DNA from: FEN-1219 sp963728995
GTDB taxonomy: Bacteria; Pseudomonadota; Gammaproteobacteria; Steroidobacterales; Rariloculaceae
DNA length: 64,000 bases
Direction of reading: 5' to 3'
Assembly (NCBI GenBank): GCA_963728995.1
Contig: CAVSMD010000009.1
Coordinates: 217,871-281,870 of the forward strand
Below the pieces are notes generated by a model. That model worked only from the letters and a program-made list of their open reading frames with translations. It did no database searches and was not told the origin of the DNA. Positions 26,956 through 35,646 of this stretch are shown piece by piece. How positions within the stretch are numbered: position 1 is the stretch's first letter; each line of letters begins with the position of its first letter. The translations under genes and the position numbers were made by a program.

Positions 26956-26976
26956 CGGCTGGTTCCTCTCCAGCCG
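26956..26976. terminator. hairpin between convergent genes
   Basis: A perfect seven-base stem, CGGCTGG with CCAGCCG, surrounds a seven-base loop between the hydrolase stop and the last pilin gene. There is no T run, so it may act as a stabilising or Rho-linked end rather than a classic terminator. Confidence 0.4.
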
Positions 26977-27004
26977 CCTGACGCGGCCTCTCTGTGACTC
27001 CGGC

Positions 27005-27616
27005 CTAGAGGCGGAACGCCGTGTTGTAGTTGGAGGCTACGTTGTAGGCGGTCTGCGTTGCGTGGCCTTGGATCGAACCGCCGGATGGGTTGCCGTCGTC
27101 GCCGCGCGCTTCCAGTATCTGATCGATGTCGCCCGGCACCGCCCCGAAAACGATTACGGTCCCGGGCAGGCCATACAGTCCTTGCTGAATCCCTATCAGT
27201 CCTCCGAAAGCGTGGGTCGGCTGCTGATAACTCGCCGCAGTCGCATCGACGGGCCCCTTGATGAATCCCGCGCCGCGCAAGTGCTTCCAGATCTTGCGGC
27301 TCTCCAGTGTGTTCGCGGTGCCGTTCCAAGCGCCCTGGATCGAGCCGTTGCCGTTACCGTCGTCCGCCGAGCTCCAAACACCCGCGAAACGCGTGGACGC
27401 GGCGGGATCGTCGCCGGGTAGCACACCGTAGCGATCCTGGTACGCGAGAATCGCGGCCGTGATGCCCTTGAAGTCGTTTTCGACTTTGCTGACCTTGGCG
27501 TTGGTGATCATTTCCTGACCTTTCAGTACGCCACCGATCAGTAAGCCGATGATCACCAGCACGATAGCGATTTCGACGAGGGTGAAACCCTGTTGACTGC
27601 TGCGCCGTGTTCCCAT
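27005..27616 (-). CDS. type IV prepilin (MSHA-like)
   Basis: A 203-residue prepilin. Residues 1-10 (MGTRRSSQQG) are the leader and the peptidase cut is before Phe in GFTLVEIAIVLVIIGLLIGG, with the essential Glu at +5. A long hydrophobic helix follows, then a globular domain rich in Gly/Asn. The ATG at 27616 lies about eight bases after GAGGA. It is the last gene of the pilus operon and has its own 120-base leader, which suits an abundant subunit, so it may be the major pilin. No prepilin peptidase gene lies in the window. Confidence 0.85.
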   Translation of the reverse strand: MGTRRSSQQGFTLVEIAIVLVIIGLLIGGVLKGQEMITNAKVSKVENDFKGITAAILAYQDRYGVLPGDDPAASTRFAGVWSSADDGNGNGSIQGAWNGTANTLESRKIWKHLRGAGFIKGPVDATAASYQQPTHAFGGLIGIQQGLYGLPGTVIVFGAVPGDIDQILEARGDDGNPSGGSIQGHATQTAYNVASNYNTAFRL

Positions 27617-27736
27617 GTGAAACATCCTCACTAGTTGTATCCCTGTGCCCAACACGCACGATTCCGAGTCTTATTCTGCTCGGCTCGCGACCGGTGTTCC
27701 GTACATCGGGTCACACTTTGATCAGCGTGGGATCTC

Positions 27737-28516
27737 TCACGGCAGGCGGCCGGCCGCCACCATCTGGCCATAGAGGGCCAGCGGTGAGATCCAGGTCACA
27801 ATGTCGTCGAATTCCGTACCGGGAGCCTGACTCTGGGTTCGGTCGACGAACACGATGTCGGCAGCCACGGCATAGCTTCGTCCCGACGGGCCGCCGCCCA
27901 ACGTGGCCCCTACGTTCTCTTGCTCGTCGGCGGACGTGAAATTGGCCCAATCTTTGCCCATCGACAACAGCACGGCGGGCGCCGTGGCCACGACGGTGGT
28001 GGCATTGTTCGCGCAGGCGGTGCTCGAAGAGCCCGCCGCGGTCGTGCATATCTTGAGGTTTGGCGCGAGCGCACTCACCGTGACGTCGCGCATCTCGCCG
28101 GGTCGAACAAAGTCCCAAAGACCGTCGCCGTCGGCGTCACTGGCCGTGACCGAGTAGCGGATCGGGTTGCCCCAAGCATCGAGCAGCAATTGGTCGTCGT
28201 TGCGCGCGCCAGTGAGGCCCAGGGTGACGGCCGGGACGAAGCCGTGTTGGACCGCGCAGCCGGTTGCCGTGGGTGAAGCACGGCCGCTGCTGGCGGGCGT
28301 GGCCGGACAGGGCAGCGCGTCGTTGGTGAGCGCATAGGCGACGAGCGTCACGCGAATGTCGTTCAGCTGTTGCCGCGTGGCGTCGAAACGCTGCTGATCC
28401 ACGCGCGCCGACAAGGGCATCACGAGGCCCGCCAGCAGCAAGCCCATGATCAACACTACGATGGCGAGCTCCAACAGACTGAAGCCACGTTCCCGCCTTG
28501 TCGGTGCAGTCAACAT
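27737..28516 (-). CDS. minor prepilin/pseudopilin
   Basis: A 259-residue prepilin with the cut site GFSLLELAIVVLIMGLLLAG and Glu at +5. The mature domain begins with a helix (QQRFDATRQQLNDIRVTLVA) and carries two Cys pairs. A segment near residues 106-140 resembles the calcium-type loops (DADGDGLWDFV) seen in some pseudopilins. It starts inside the end of the PilX-like gene (seven-base overlap), so translation is coupled. It is likely an accessory pilin. Confidence 0.8.
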   Translation of the reverse strand: MLTAPTRRERGFSLLELAIVVLIMGLLLAGLVMPLSARVDQQRFDATRQQLNDIRVTLVAYALTNDALPCPATPASSGRASPTATGCAVQHGFVPAVTLGLTGARNDDQLLLDAWGNPIRYSVTASDADGDGLWDFVRPGEMRDVTVSALAPNLKICTTAAGSSSTACANNATTVVATAPAVLLSMGKDWANFTSADEQENVGATLGGGPSGRSYAVAADIVFVDRTQSQAPGTEFDDIVTWISPLALYGQMVAAGRLP

Positions 28517-29940
28517 GGCATCACGTCGAGCGAGGGATCGATGCAGAACAAGACATCGTTGAACGTCGCGCTCGCGGCGCCGGACTGATAGTCAGCGTTG
28601 CCGCTGGTGGTCGGATGATTCGTGGCGTTACGACCCTCCAGGTAGTTGGCGATGATCGAGCGCGTATCCGTGTCCGTGGGAGGCTCATCGCGAACTTGAG
28701 CCAGCCCCCTCAAGCGCTGGCCGGAGAACATCACGACGGCCGCCCATGAGCCGGCACCATTCACCGTTAGGCACGTGCCGCAGGATGAATGCGGGGATGC
28801 GTCCGGCCGGAAGCTGCCCGCCACCGAGTAGAACAGGTGGTCCTTCCAGTTGCGCCACAGGCTCAACATCTCCGCCGTCCATTCGGGCACCGTGATCCCG
28901 CTGCAATCGGTCAAGACGCGGGCGACGGCGCTCGACGTAAGCGCGTTTGAATCGTTTACGCGATCCGGCACCCGGCCGCTGAGCCAGCCAACGGGCGTGT
29001 CGTCATACGAGGTGTCGGAGCGGTATTGCGCAAGCGCCACCGGTGCGGGCCAAGGGAGACGCCGATCGGCTGCGCCGCCGGGATTACGTTTACCGTAGTC
29101 GGCAATGCACTTGGCCACCGTCTGCGCGAGATTCCGCAGCTTGGCCGCAACGTCGGCCCGGCGCATCAGCCGGTCCTCGATCTCGGCTCGAGTCACGAAG
29201 ATGACCTGGTCGTTGAGATCGTCGCGGCTCGCGTCGGCATTGATGAAGTCGTCGATCGCGTCGCCGGCTGGCACCAAGCCGGCATTGTCGATGCCCGAGG
29301 CTCCATCCGCGTCGAGGTAGTTGCCGGTCGTGTAATTGCCACCGCACTGTTCAGCACCGGTGGCTAGCGTGTTGCGAGCCTGTCCGGTCAACGCCGCGCC
29401 CGGTGCAATGATGACCGCGACGGCCCGATCGGCCGGCGTGGCCCCGGCGAGGATCGTGGTCCCGTTGGCAGCAAAGACACGAAACTGGCCGTTACTGTCG
29501 GGGTTGATCAGCTCCGTGGGCGCGGCGGTGGCCAGTTTCCACGTGCCCGACACGGCGTACCAGAGGCAGTCGTCGGTGCCATCGCGCGGTGCGATTCCTA
29601 CGGTCTTCCAGGGAAATCTTCCTACGACGCTGCGATAGCGGGCGAGACAGACGGTGTCGTGTGCAATCCCCTCGGCGAACCCCCCGCCTGGATCGATGTC
29701 CGGGCACGGCAGCAAACCCACCGCGCCCGGCGCCGCGGTGTCACTCGTCAGCGCGTAACCCAGCAGCGCTTCTTTCGCGCGCGCCAATGCGGCCGCCGAA
29801 TGGACGGCGCGCCGCGCGCTCGCGGACCGGTTGGCCAGCTCGCCAACGAATAGAGCGGTGGCTCCAAGCACCAAGATGACCAACATGACCATCAGGGCCG
29901 CGCCACGCTGCTCGACAGGGAGATCGTCGCTGCGGCTCAC
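28510..29940 (-). CDS. large PilX-like pilus component
   Basis: A 476-residue protein with one N-terminal hydrophobic helix (GAALMVMLVILVLGATALFV) but no classic prepilin G/F cut before a +5 Glu. The rest is a long, Cys-rich outside domain with about ten cysteines. PilX/GspK-type proteins start pilus assembly and are often large. This one is about two to three times the size of a normal PilX and may be a tip adhesin. The GTG start overlaps the stop of the MshK-like gene (GTGA), so it is coupled. The function is inferred from place and topology. Confidence 0.65.
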   Translation of the reverse strand: MSRSDDLPVEQRGAALMVMLVILVLGATALFVGELANRSASARRAVHSAAALARAKEALLGYALTSDTAAPGAVGLLPCPDIDPGGGFAEGIAHDTVCLARYRSVVGRFPWKTVGIAPRDGTDDCLWYAVSGTWKLATAAPTELINPDSNGQFRVFAANGTTILAGATPADRAVAVIIAPGAALTGQARNTLATGAEQCGGNYTTGNYLDADGASGIDNAGLVPAGDAIDDFINADASRDDLNDQVIFVTRAEIEDRLMRRADVAAKLRNLAQTVAKCIADYGKRNPGGAADRRLPWPAPVALAQYRSDTSYDDTPVGWLSGRVPDRVNDSNALTSSAVARVLTDCSGITVPEWTAEMLSLWRNWKDHLFYSVAGSFRPDASPHSSCGTCLTVNGAGSWAAVVMFSGQRLRGLAQVRDEPPTDTDTRSIIANYLEGRNATNHPTTSGNADYQSGAASATFNDVLFCIDPSLDVMPC

Positions 29941-30518
29941 GGCGACTCATCGGCGTTCGATGGTCCGCCGGCAGGACCCGCGGCGCCGCCGCCGTCAGGC
30001 GTTGCGGCGTCGGCCGGTTCCGTCGCCAGCGCGCGCTTCGGCGGCGCGCTCGGACGTCCGGCGCATCGCAAGCAATCCATCACGGTGCCCGTTGCGACGT
30101 CCCAGGTTTGGCCAGGTTTCAGCCGCGCGCGTGCGCCGAGGCGTCCGGCCTCGAGGGTGACTCGATTTTGCGAATCCGGGCCCTGCCGAATTTGCAAGCC
30201 GCGAAGCCGTCCGGCGGCGACTTCGGCCGGTTGACCGTTGATCCATACGATGGTCTCTCGATGCTCGCGTCGCACGACGCCGTTGAGGACGACCCGGTTG
30301 ACCCTCGAATCGTTTTGCGGGGATTGATCATTCGAGATACCCGGAACCGTGTCAGCGGCCGCGTTGGGGCGCTGCCGATCGAGCATGGCACGCTCTTGCG
30401 GCGTGAAGAAGATGCGGCCGAGCTGGGTTCCATCGTCACCGTGGGCCGTCGGCGTCGAGGCCAACGCGGCGACCAGCAAGGTCGCTGCGAGCGCGTGCGC
30501 TTGTGTCCGGGCGCCCAT
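29937..30518 (-). CDS. MshK-like pilus biogenesis protein
   Basis: A 193-residue exported protein. I chose the ATG at 30518, which overlaps the preceding stop as TGATG and gives a signal peptide (LAATLLVAALASTPTAHG). After it comes LGRIFFTPQERAMLDRQR, typical of MshK and related proteins that precede or follow the PilO gene in MSHA operons. A short beta region (VNRVVLNGVVRREHRETIVW) resembles the periplasmic fold of GspC/PilP-like partners. The C-terminal 35 residues are Pro/Ala/Gly-rich and disordered. It is likely an inner-to-outer-membrane linker. Confidence 0.65.
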   Translation of the reverse strand: MGARTQAHALAATLLVAALASTPTAHGDDGTQLGRIFFTPQERAMLDRQRPNAAADTVPGISNDQSPQNDSRVNRVVLNGVVRREHRETIVWINGQPAEVAAGRLRGLQIRQGPDSQNRVTLEAGRLGARARLKPGQTWDVATGTVMDCLRCAGRPSAPPKRALATEPADAATPDGGGAAGPAGGPSNADESP

Positions 30519-31144
30519 CACTCCAATTCCGTGCCCACGGCCGCGCTGGCGAGCCGTATCGAGAACCACCGCAGCTGGCAGGTGCTTGCGAGGTTGGCTC
30601 CGTCAGGTTTTGGCGGCGCGTCGCCGTTCACGCGCTCGAGCGTGCAGCCGGCGACGCTCATGAATCCCGGCGCTTTGTCGCGGAGCCGTTCGAAGAGCCG
30701 CAACAGATCGCCTTCGTGAACCAACCCGGCGTCGAGATCCATGGTCGTCGCGAAGACGGGCGCCGCCGTGCCCTCGATCAGGTACGGTGCCTCGAATGCC
30801 TCGCTAGGTGCGGCCGTGTACCGCAGATAAGGCAGTCGCAACTCGGTGGCGGTGTCACGCAGTGTCTGGGCCCACCACAACCGCTGCTCCTCACCCACGA
30901 TGCCAGCCTTCTCGAGCTCGGCGAATCGCGTCTCGAACTGCTGGCGTGCCTGCAGCCGGTTGCCGAGCTCGAGCCGTTGCTGCTCCAACTCGGCAAGTCG
31001 GTCGTTCCACTCCCGTGCAAGCAGTGCACCATCCGCCCGAATCCACAAGCTTCCGGCAAGAGCGCACAGCGCCAATCCACCCACTATCAGCGCGGGCATC
31101 ATCCCTTGCATCAAGTAGCGCCAGTCGGCGTCAAACCGATTCAT
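30518..31144 (-). CDS. PilO/GspM-like pilus assembly protein (MshJ-like)
   Basis: A 208-residue bitopic inner-membrane protein. It has a transmembrane helix at residues about 16-36, a coiled coil at 43-75, and a small periplasmic domain with an AGCTLERV strand and another Cys at CQLRW. This is the plan of PilO/GspM/MshJ, which bridge PilN/GspL and the secretin. It overlaps the end of the PilM/N gene by 14 bases. Confidence 0.75.
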   Translation of the reverse strand: MNRFDADWRYLMQGMMPALIVGGLALCALAGSLWIRADGALLAREWNDRLAELEQQRLELGNRLQARQQFETRFAELEKAGIVGEEQRLWWAQTLRDTATELRLPYLRYTAAPSEAFEAPYLIEGTAAPVFATTMDLDAGLVHEGDLLRLFERLRDKAPGFMSVAGCTLERVNGDAPPKPDGANLASTCQLRWFSIRLASAAVGTELE

Positions 31145-32621
31145 GGGGCACTCTCATGACAATCTGCAGCGTAAAGGCGGCCTCCGCCTCGGAGTGGTCG
31201 CGCGCGAGCTCGTCGTTGAGCGTGGAGGATGGACGGATGTCCAGCGGCTGCACCAACGTGGTGACCGCCTGGACCGTTGGGTCCCGCTCGAGAGCCTCTT
31301 TGAGCGCAGCGAGCTCGCCGAATGCTTGCGGGTAGTCGCCGTTGAACGGCGTGACTCGGCCACGCACCGTGGCCACGTCACCGCCTGCAGCGATGGGTGC
31401 ATCATCGGCGCGGGCCCGCCACTGAATCGCGTCGACATGAATACGAGGCCGCAGGCTCACGGCCGCGCCAATCGCGGTCAGAATCTTCTCCGGTGCGCTC
31501 CGGTGCCGCTCCAATTCGTCGTAGGTGGACACCACCTGTCGCATCTCGAGTGGATCCGCGCCAACAGTATTCGCCGCGCGCGGAGCGGGCAGCACCGCTT
31601 GCAGTTGCCGGGCCGCTTGAGTCTGATTGGCCAGCTGTTGCCGCGCGTCCGCTATGTAAAGGGCATTCCGGAGCGTCCCCGCTATCGCCAAGGTCGCGAA
31701 TACCCAGCAGGCCGCCTTGGTGTATCTGCGGACATGAAAGAGCTCAAAGTAGCGGGTATCTCGCGAGGGGGCGAAGCTGGCCGCTGGCGCATGGGCGCGC
31801 AGCAGTTCGATGAACAGCCGCTCCGAGTCGACTACTTGCTCAGCGATGCGGAAACGCTTGCACAGATGCGGGACATCGAGCGGTCGTGGCTGCCATCCTT
31901 CGGCAAGGCGGTCGGCCGAATTCAGCAACGCCGCGTCGGCTGGCGCCAGCACGACCTGGAGCGGAGTCTCGGGACTCACCGAGAACGTGGGATCGAAGTA
32001 CCGCAGACTCTCCTCGAGCTGGCGATACATCAGTGTAGTCTCGTCGCCGGCACGGGCGCGAAGCCGTCGGCTACCCGCAAGCGCGCCATGACGAAAGAAG
32101 CTGTGTTGAGCGCGGCCATTGCTGCGCCGCAGCACGAGCAGCACCGCTGCCGCTGCACGCGCGGGGGCGTCGAGCAGCTGAGCCGTTAGCAGCGCTGGAC
32201 TGAATACGCCAGCCACCGGCAGCTTGGCGTCGGCGAGCGTCGCCAGGAGAGCGCTGACGGGTTCCGGCCGCGTGAGGGCCGATAGCAGCACTCGATTTTC
32301 GTCGGGATTTTCTGCATTGCGGCCCTGCATGAGAGCCGTCCGGAATACGGTACGCGGGTACGCGCGGCCGAGCTTGCGCTCCAGAATCGCGCGCTGATCG
32401 CGGTGACCGAGTCGCGGGACGGTGTCGCGGACGTGCTCCTCGTCGATCATGTCCACCAACACCGCGATGGGCCCAGGCTCGAGGCGACGCAACTCGGCGG
32501 CCAGCGGCCCGGAATCGGTGCCAGCGCCTATTCTCACGGGGTTGGCGATGAACCGGGTCTGGTGCCAGCTCCATAGCTCGCAGCCGGCCGAGGAAAAATA
32601 GATGACGTGCTCTGTTTTCAT
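31131..32621 (-). CDS. GspL-like PilM/PilN fusion (MshI-like)
   Basis: A 496-residue protein in which a cytoplasmic PilM-type domain (residues 1 to about 285) is joined to a PilN-type part. That part has a transmembrane helix near 300-318, a coiled coil at 320-345 and a ferredoxin-like periplasmic domain to the end. GspL of type II secretion has the same plan; most MSHA and type IV systems keep the two parts separate. The N-terminal domain lacks an obvious actin-like phosphate loop. It links the ATPase and the platform protein to the periplasmic PilO/PilP ring. Confidence 0.7.
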   Translation of the reverse strand: MKTEHVIYFSSAGCELWSWHQTRFIANPVRIGAGTDSGPLAAELRRLEPGPIAVLVDMIDEEHVRDTVPRLGHRDQRAILERKLGRAYPRTVFRTALMQGRNAENPDENRVLLSALTRPEPVSALLATLADAKLPVAGVFSPALLTAQLLDAPARAAAAVLLVLRRSNGRAQHSFFRHGALAGSRRLRARAGDETTLMYRQLEESLRYFDPTFSVSPETPLQVVLAPADAALLNSADRLAEGWQPRPLDVPHLCKRFRIAEQVVDSERLFIELLRAHAPAASFAPSRDTRYFELFHVRRYTKAACWVFATLAIAGTLRNALYIADARQQLANQTQAARQLQAVLPAPRAANTVGADPLEMRQVVSTYDELERHRSAPEKILTAIGAAVSLRPRIHVDAIQWRARADDAPIAAGGDVATVRGRVTPFNGDYPQAFGELAALKEALERDPTVQAVTTLVQPLDIRPSSTLNDELARDHSEAEAAFTLQIVMRVPHESV

Positions 32622-32667
32622 TCCATGGCTCGACAGCGAGTGCTCATACAGGAACTCATTCGCCGAA

Positions 32668-33873
32668 TCAGAATGCGATCTTGCCGATGGTGTCGTAGAT
32701 CGGGCCGAGCACCGACATCATGACCCAACCCAGTATCAGGCCCAGGATCACCGTCATCGCGGGCTCGATCATCGTCTGCAGGCGATCGACCGCTTCCTGG
32801 ACCTCCCGATTGTAGAAGTACGTCACGTTGAGCAATGACTCCTCGAGCTGACCGATGTCTTCGCCCATTTTCACCATCCGTATTACGAGCGGCGGGAACA
32901 GGCCCACCTTTTGAATGCTCGCGCTGAGGCTGTTGCCCTGCTCGACGAAGTTGGAGGCTTGGTCCAACGCCTCCGTGAGCACGGCGTTTCCGGCCAGCTC
33001 GCGGGAGGCCTTCAACGCATCGACCACCGGTATTCCGGACGCGTACATGATCTGGAAATACGTCACGAAACGGCTCAGCACGATCTTGTGCAGGATGGGT
33101 CCGACCAGCCACATGTTTAGCTTCAGTCGATCGACCGCGCGTCTCACGCGCAAGTGGCGCGCACTTAGGTGACGCAACGTCAGCGTCGTTACGACGGGCA
33201 GCGCGAGCAGAAGATACCAGTAGGCGGTCACGAACTCGGACGTGGCGAGCAGCGCGACCGTCTGGACGGGCATTTCCTGGCCCATGTTTCTCAGGAACTC
33301 GCTGAGTTGTGGCACGACATAGAGCATCAAAAAGAACACCACGCCCACCACGACGGTGCCCACGAACGCCGGGTACATGACGAGCCTCTTCGTCTGTGCA
33401 ATGAGCTCGTCCTGCCACTTCAGAGTCTCGGTCATTTTCGCGAGCACCTGGGATAGCTCACCGGATTTCTCGCCGGCTCGGATCAGGCTGACGAACACCC
33501 GATCGAAGGTGCCAGGAAAGGCGGACATCGCCTCCGAGAGGCTTCGACCGCCCTCCACGATCAACGAGAGCGAAGCGAGGACGTTGCGAAACGCCCGGTG
33601 CTCGACGCTGTCACGCAGATCAGCGATCGCCTCGAGAATGGGCAGGCCCGCCTTGTGCGCTTGCCCCAAGTGGAAGCAAAACGTTATCAGTTCCCGCCGA
33701 CCTACTTTCGCGCCCGCCTTCCCGGTGCGGCCGTGTCTGACGGGTTTGCAAGTTATGAGCTGCAGGCCGATGCTCGTCAGACGCCCATCGAGCTCGTTCT
33801 CGCTGAGGGCAGCGAGCTGCCCGCGGACCACGCGTCCATCGTGACCCACCGCCCGGTAGGTGAAAGTGCTCAC
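32668..33873 (-). CDS. GspF/PilC-type platform protein (MshG-like)
   Basis: A 401-residue inner-membrane protein with two GspF domains in tandem (about 70-190 and 275-395) and three hydrophobic helices (about 175, 225 and 375). AGEKSGELSQVLAKMTETL and MGEDIGQLEESLLNVTYFYN are the two repeats of the family motif. It turns ATP hydrolysis by the neighbouring ATPase into pilin movement. Its start overlaps the ATPase stop by four bases. Confidence 0.9.
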   Translation of the reverse strand: MSTFTYRAVGHDGRVVRGQLAALSENELDGRLTSIGLQLITCKPVRHGRTGKAGAKVGRRELITFCFHLGQAHKAGLPILEAIADLRDSVEHRAFRNVLASLSLIVEGGRSLSEAMSAFPGTFDRVFVSLIRAGEKSGELSQVLAKMTETLKWQDELIAQTKRLVMYPAFVGTVVVGVVFFLMLYVVPQLSEFLRNMGQEMPVQTVALLATSEFVTAYWYLLLALPVVTTLTLRHLSARHLRVRRAVDRLKLNMWLVGPILHKIVLSRFVTYFQIMYASGIPVVDALKASRELAGNAVLTEALDQASNFVEQGNSLSASIQKVGLFPPLVIRMVKMGEDIGQLEESLLNVTYFYNREVQEAVDRLQTMIEPAMTVILGLILGWVMMSVLGPIYDTIGKIAF

Positions 33874-35642
33874 GCGGGTGTCTCCAAAGCGCGCTCGGTG
33901 AGGTCCACCACGCGCGCGATTTCCGCCAGACTCGTGTCGCCGCTGAGCACCCTACGGATTCCGTCCTCGGCGAGGGGCTTAAACCGCTTGGCCGTCACTA
34001 TGGCGTGGAGCTCGGCGAGTGACTTTCCTTCGGCCAGAGCATCGTCCAACTCGCGATCGAATCGCACGATCTCCATGACGGCTAGGCGGCCACGGTAACC
34101 TTGGTTGCTGCAGCGGGCGCAGCCTTGCGCCTGATATACCGTCAGTGGTGCGTCGGGCTCGGCGCCCAACAGGCGTCGCTCGATATCGGACGGCTCGTAG
34201 AGAGCTTTGCAGTGCGGACACAGCCGCCGCACCAGGCGCTGGGCGATGATGCCGATGATGTTTCCCGCGAGAATGCCCGGCTTCAAGCCGATATCGAGCA
34301 GCCGCGGGATGGCGCCCAACGCTGAGTTGGTGTGCAGCGTCGAATACACTTGGTGCCCCGTCATTGCCGCCCGGAACGCCATCTCCGCCGTAGCTTCGTC
34401 GCGGATCTCACCGACGAGAATGATGTCCGGATCTTGCCGCATGAGGGAGCGAATGCCCGTCGCGAAGTCCAGCTTTACCGCCTCGCCGAGGGAGGTCTGG
34501 CGAATCATCGGGAACGCGTACTCGACCGGATCCTCCAGTGTCATGATGTTGACCGATTCGTCGTTGCGGTAGTTGAGGATCGAGTAAAGCGTGGTCGTCT
34601 TGCCGCTCCCGGTGGGCCCGGTTACCAGAATCACGCCTTCGGGGCGTGCCATGAGCATCTTGAGCAACGTCAGTTGGTCTTCAGGTAGGCCGAGACCGTC
34701 CAACGGCACGATGCCGGATCGGCGATCGAGAATGCGCAGGACCATGTTCTCGCCGCGAATGGTCGGCTGCGCGGCCGCGCGGAAATCCACGGTACGGCCG
34801 CCGACGGTGACGGAAATCCTCCCATCCTGTGGAGCGCGCGTCTCGGTGATGTCCATGCCCGACATGACTTTCAGGCGCACCACGATCGCCGACCAGAACT
34901 TCTTGTGTAACGTCGAAACCTGCTGCAACACACCGTCGATGCGATAGCGCACGCGGATGAAGCCTTCCTCGGGCTCCAGGTGAATGTCCGAAGCCCTTCG
35001 ATTGACGGCGTCGGCCAGCAGCGCGTCAACCAACCGGACCAAGGGTTGGGTGACCTCGTCCTCGGCGTTGATTTCTGCACGGCCCGATCCTTCCGGCGCA
35101 TCGATCTCCTGCAAGACGGCGGCAAACGAGAATGCCTTGTCATAGACGCTGGCAATCGCCGCCTGTATCTCGGCTTCGCTGGCAAGCAGCGTGCGGACCT
35201 TGATGTTTCGGCCGATCAACGCGGCCACCTGGTCCAACGCGACGACGTCGAAAGTGTCTGCGGTGGCGATCGTCAGGACGCGGGTGTTGGGCTCGTAGGA
35301 GATCGGCAGCAGCCGCAGGCGGCGGGCCAGCGCTTCGGGTACCAGCGTAATCGCATCGCTGTCTGGCACGACCTTCGAAAGGTCGATGCTTTCCACGCGC
35401 AGCATCTCGGCCAACATGTCGCGCAGGACGGATTCGCTGATCAGGCCGAGGCGCACGAGGATCTTCCCCAAGCGCTCGTTCTTGTGTTTCTGCTCCGTCA
35501 AGGCGACGCGGAGCTGGTCGCCGTTGATCAGGCCTTTCTCGACGAGAAACTCACCAATCTGTTTGCGCGGGCGACGGCGTTCAGGACCGGGCGCCCCGCC
35601 CGTGGTCGCAGCCGTGGCCGTTCGGGGGGTTTGCGATGCCAT
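33870..35642 (-). CDS. pilus/secretion ATPase (MshE/GspE/PilB type)
   Basis: A 590-residue AAA-like ATPase. Two N-terminal MshEN motifs sit in tandem: IGEFLVEKGLINGDQLRVAL and RLGKILVRLGLISESVLRDM. The first lacks the opening Arg-Leu but ends with Gln. The second has RLG but ends with Met. The nucleotide site follows: Walker A GPTGSGKTTTLYS near residue 341, Walker B DPDIILVGEIRDEATAEM, and the zinc Cys set CPHC/CARC at about 500-535. This is the extension-type ATPase rather than PilT. MshEN domains bind c-di-GMP in MshE, so c-di-GMP control of this pilus is plausible. Confidence 0.85.
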   Translation of the reverse strand: MASQTPRTATAATTGGAPGPERRRPRKQIGEFLVEKGLINGDQLRVALTEQKHKNERLGKILVRLGLISESVLRDMLAEMLRVESIDLSKVVPDSDAITLVPEALARRLRLLPISYEPNTRVLTIATADTFDVVALDQVAALIGRNIKVRTLLASEAEIQAAIASVYDKAFSFAAVLQEIDAPEGSGRAEINAEDEVTQPLVRLVDALLADAVNRRASDIHLEPEEGFIRVRYRIDGVLQQVSTLHKKFWSAIVVRLKVMSGMDITETRAPQDGRISVTVGGRTVDFRAAAQPTIRGENMVLRILDRRSGIVPLDGLGLPEDQLTLLKMLMARPEGVILVTGPTGSGKTTTLYSILNYRNDESVNIMTLEDPVEYAFPMIRQTSLGEAVKLDFATGIRSLMRQDPDIILVGEIRDEATAEMAFRAAMTGHQVYSTLHTNSALGAIPRLLDIGLKPGILAGNIIGIIAQRLVRRLCPHCKALYEPSDIERRLLGAEPDAPLTVYQAQGCARCSNQGYRGRLAVMEIVRFDRELDDALAEGKSLAELHAIVTAKRFKPLAEDGIRRVLSGDTSLAEIARVVDLTERALETPA

Positions 35643-35646
35643 CGGA

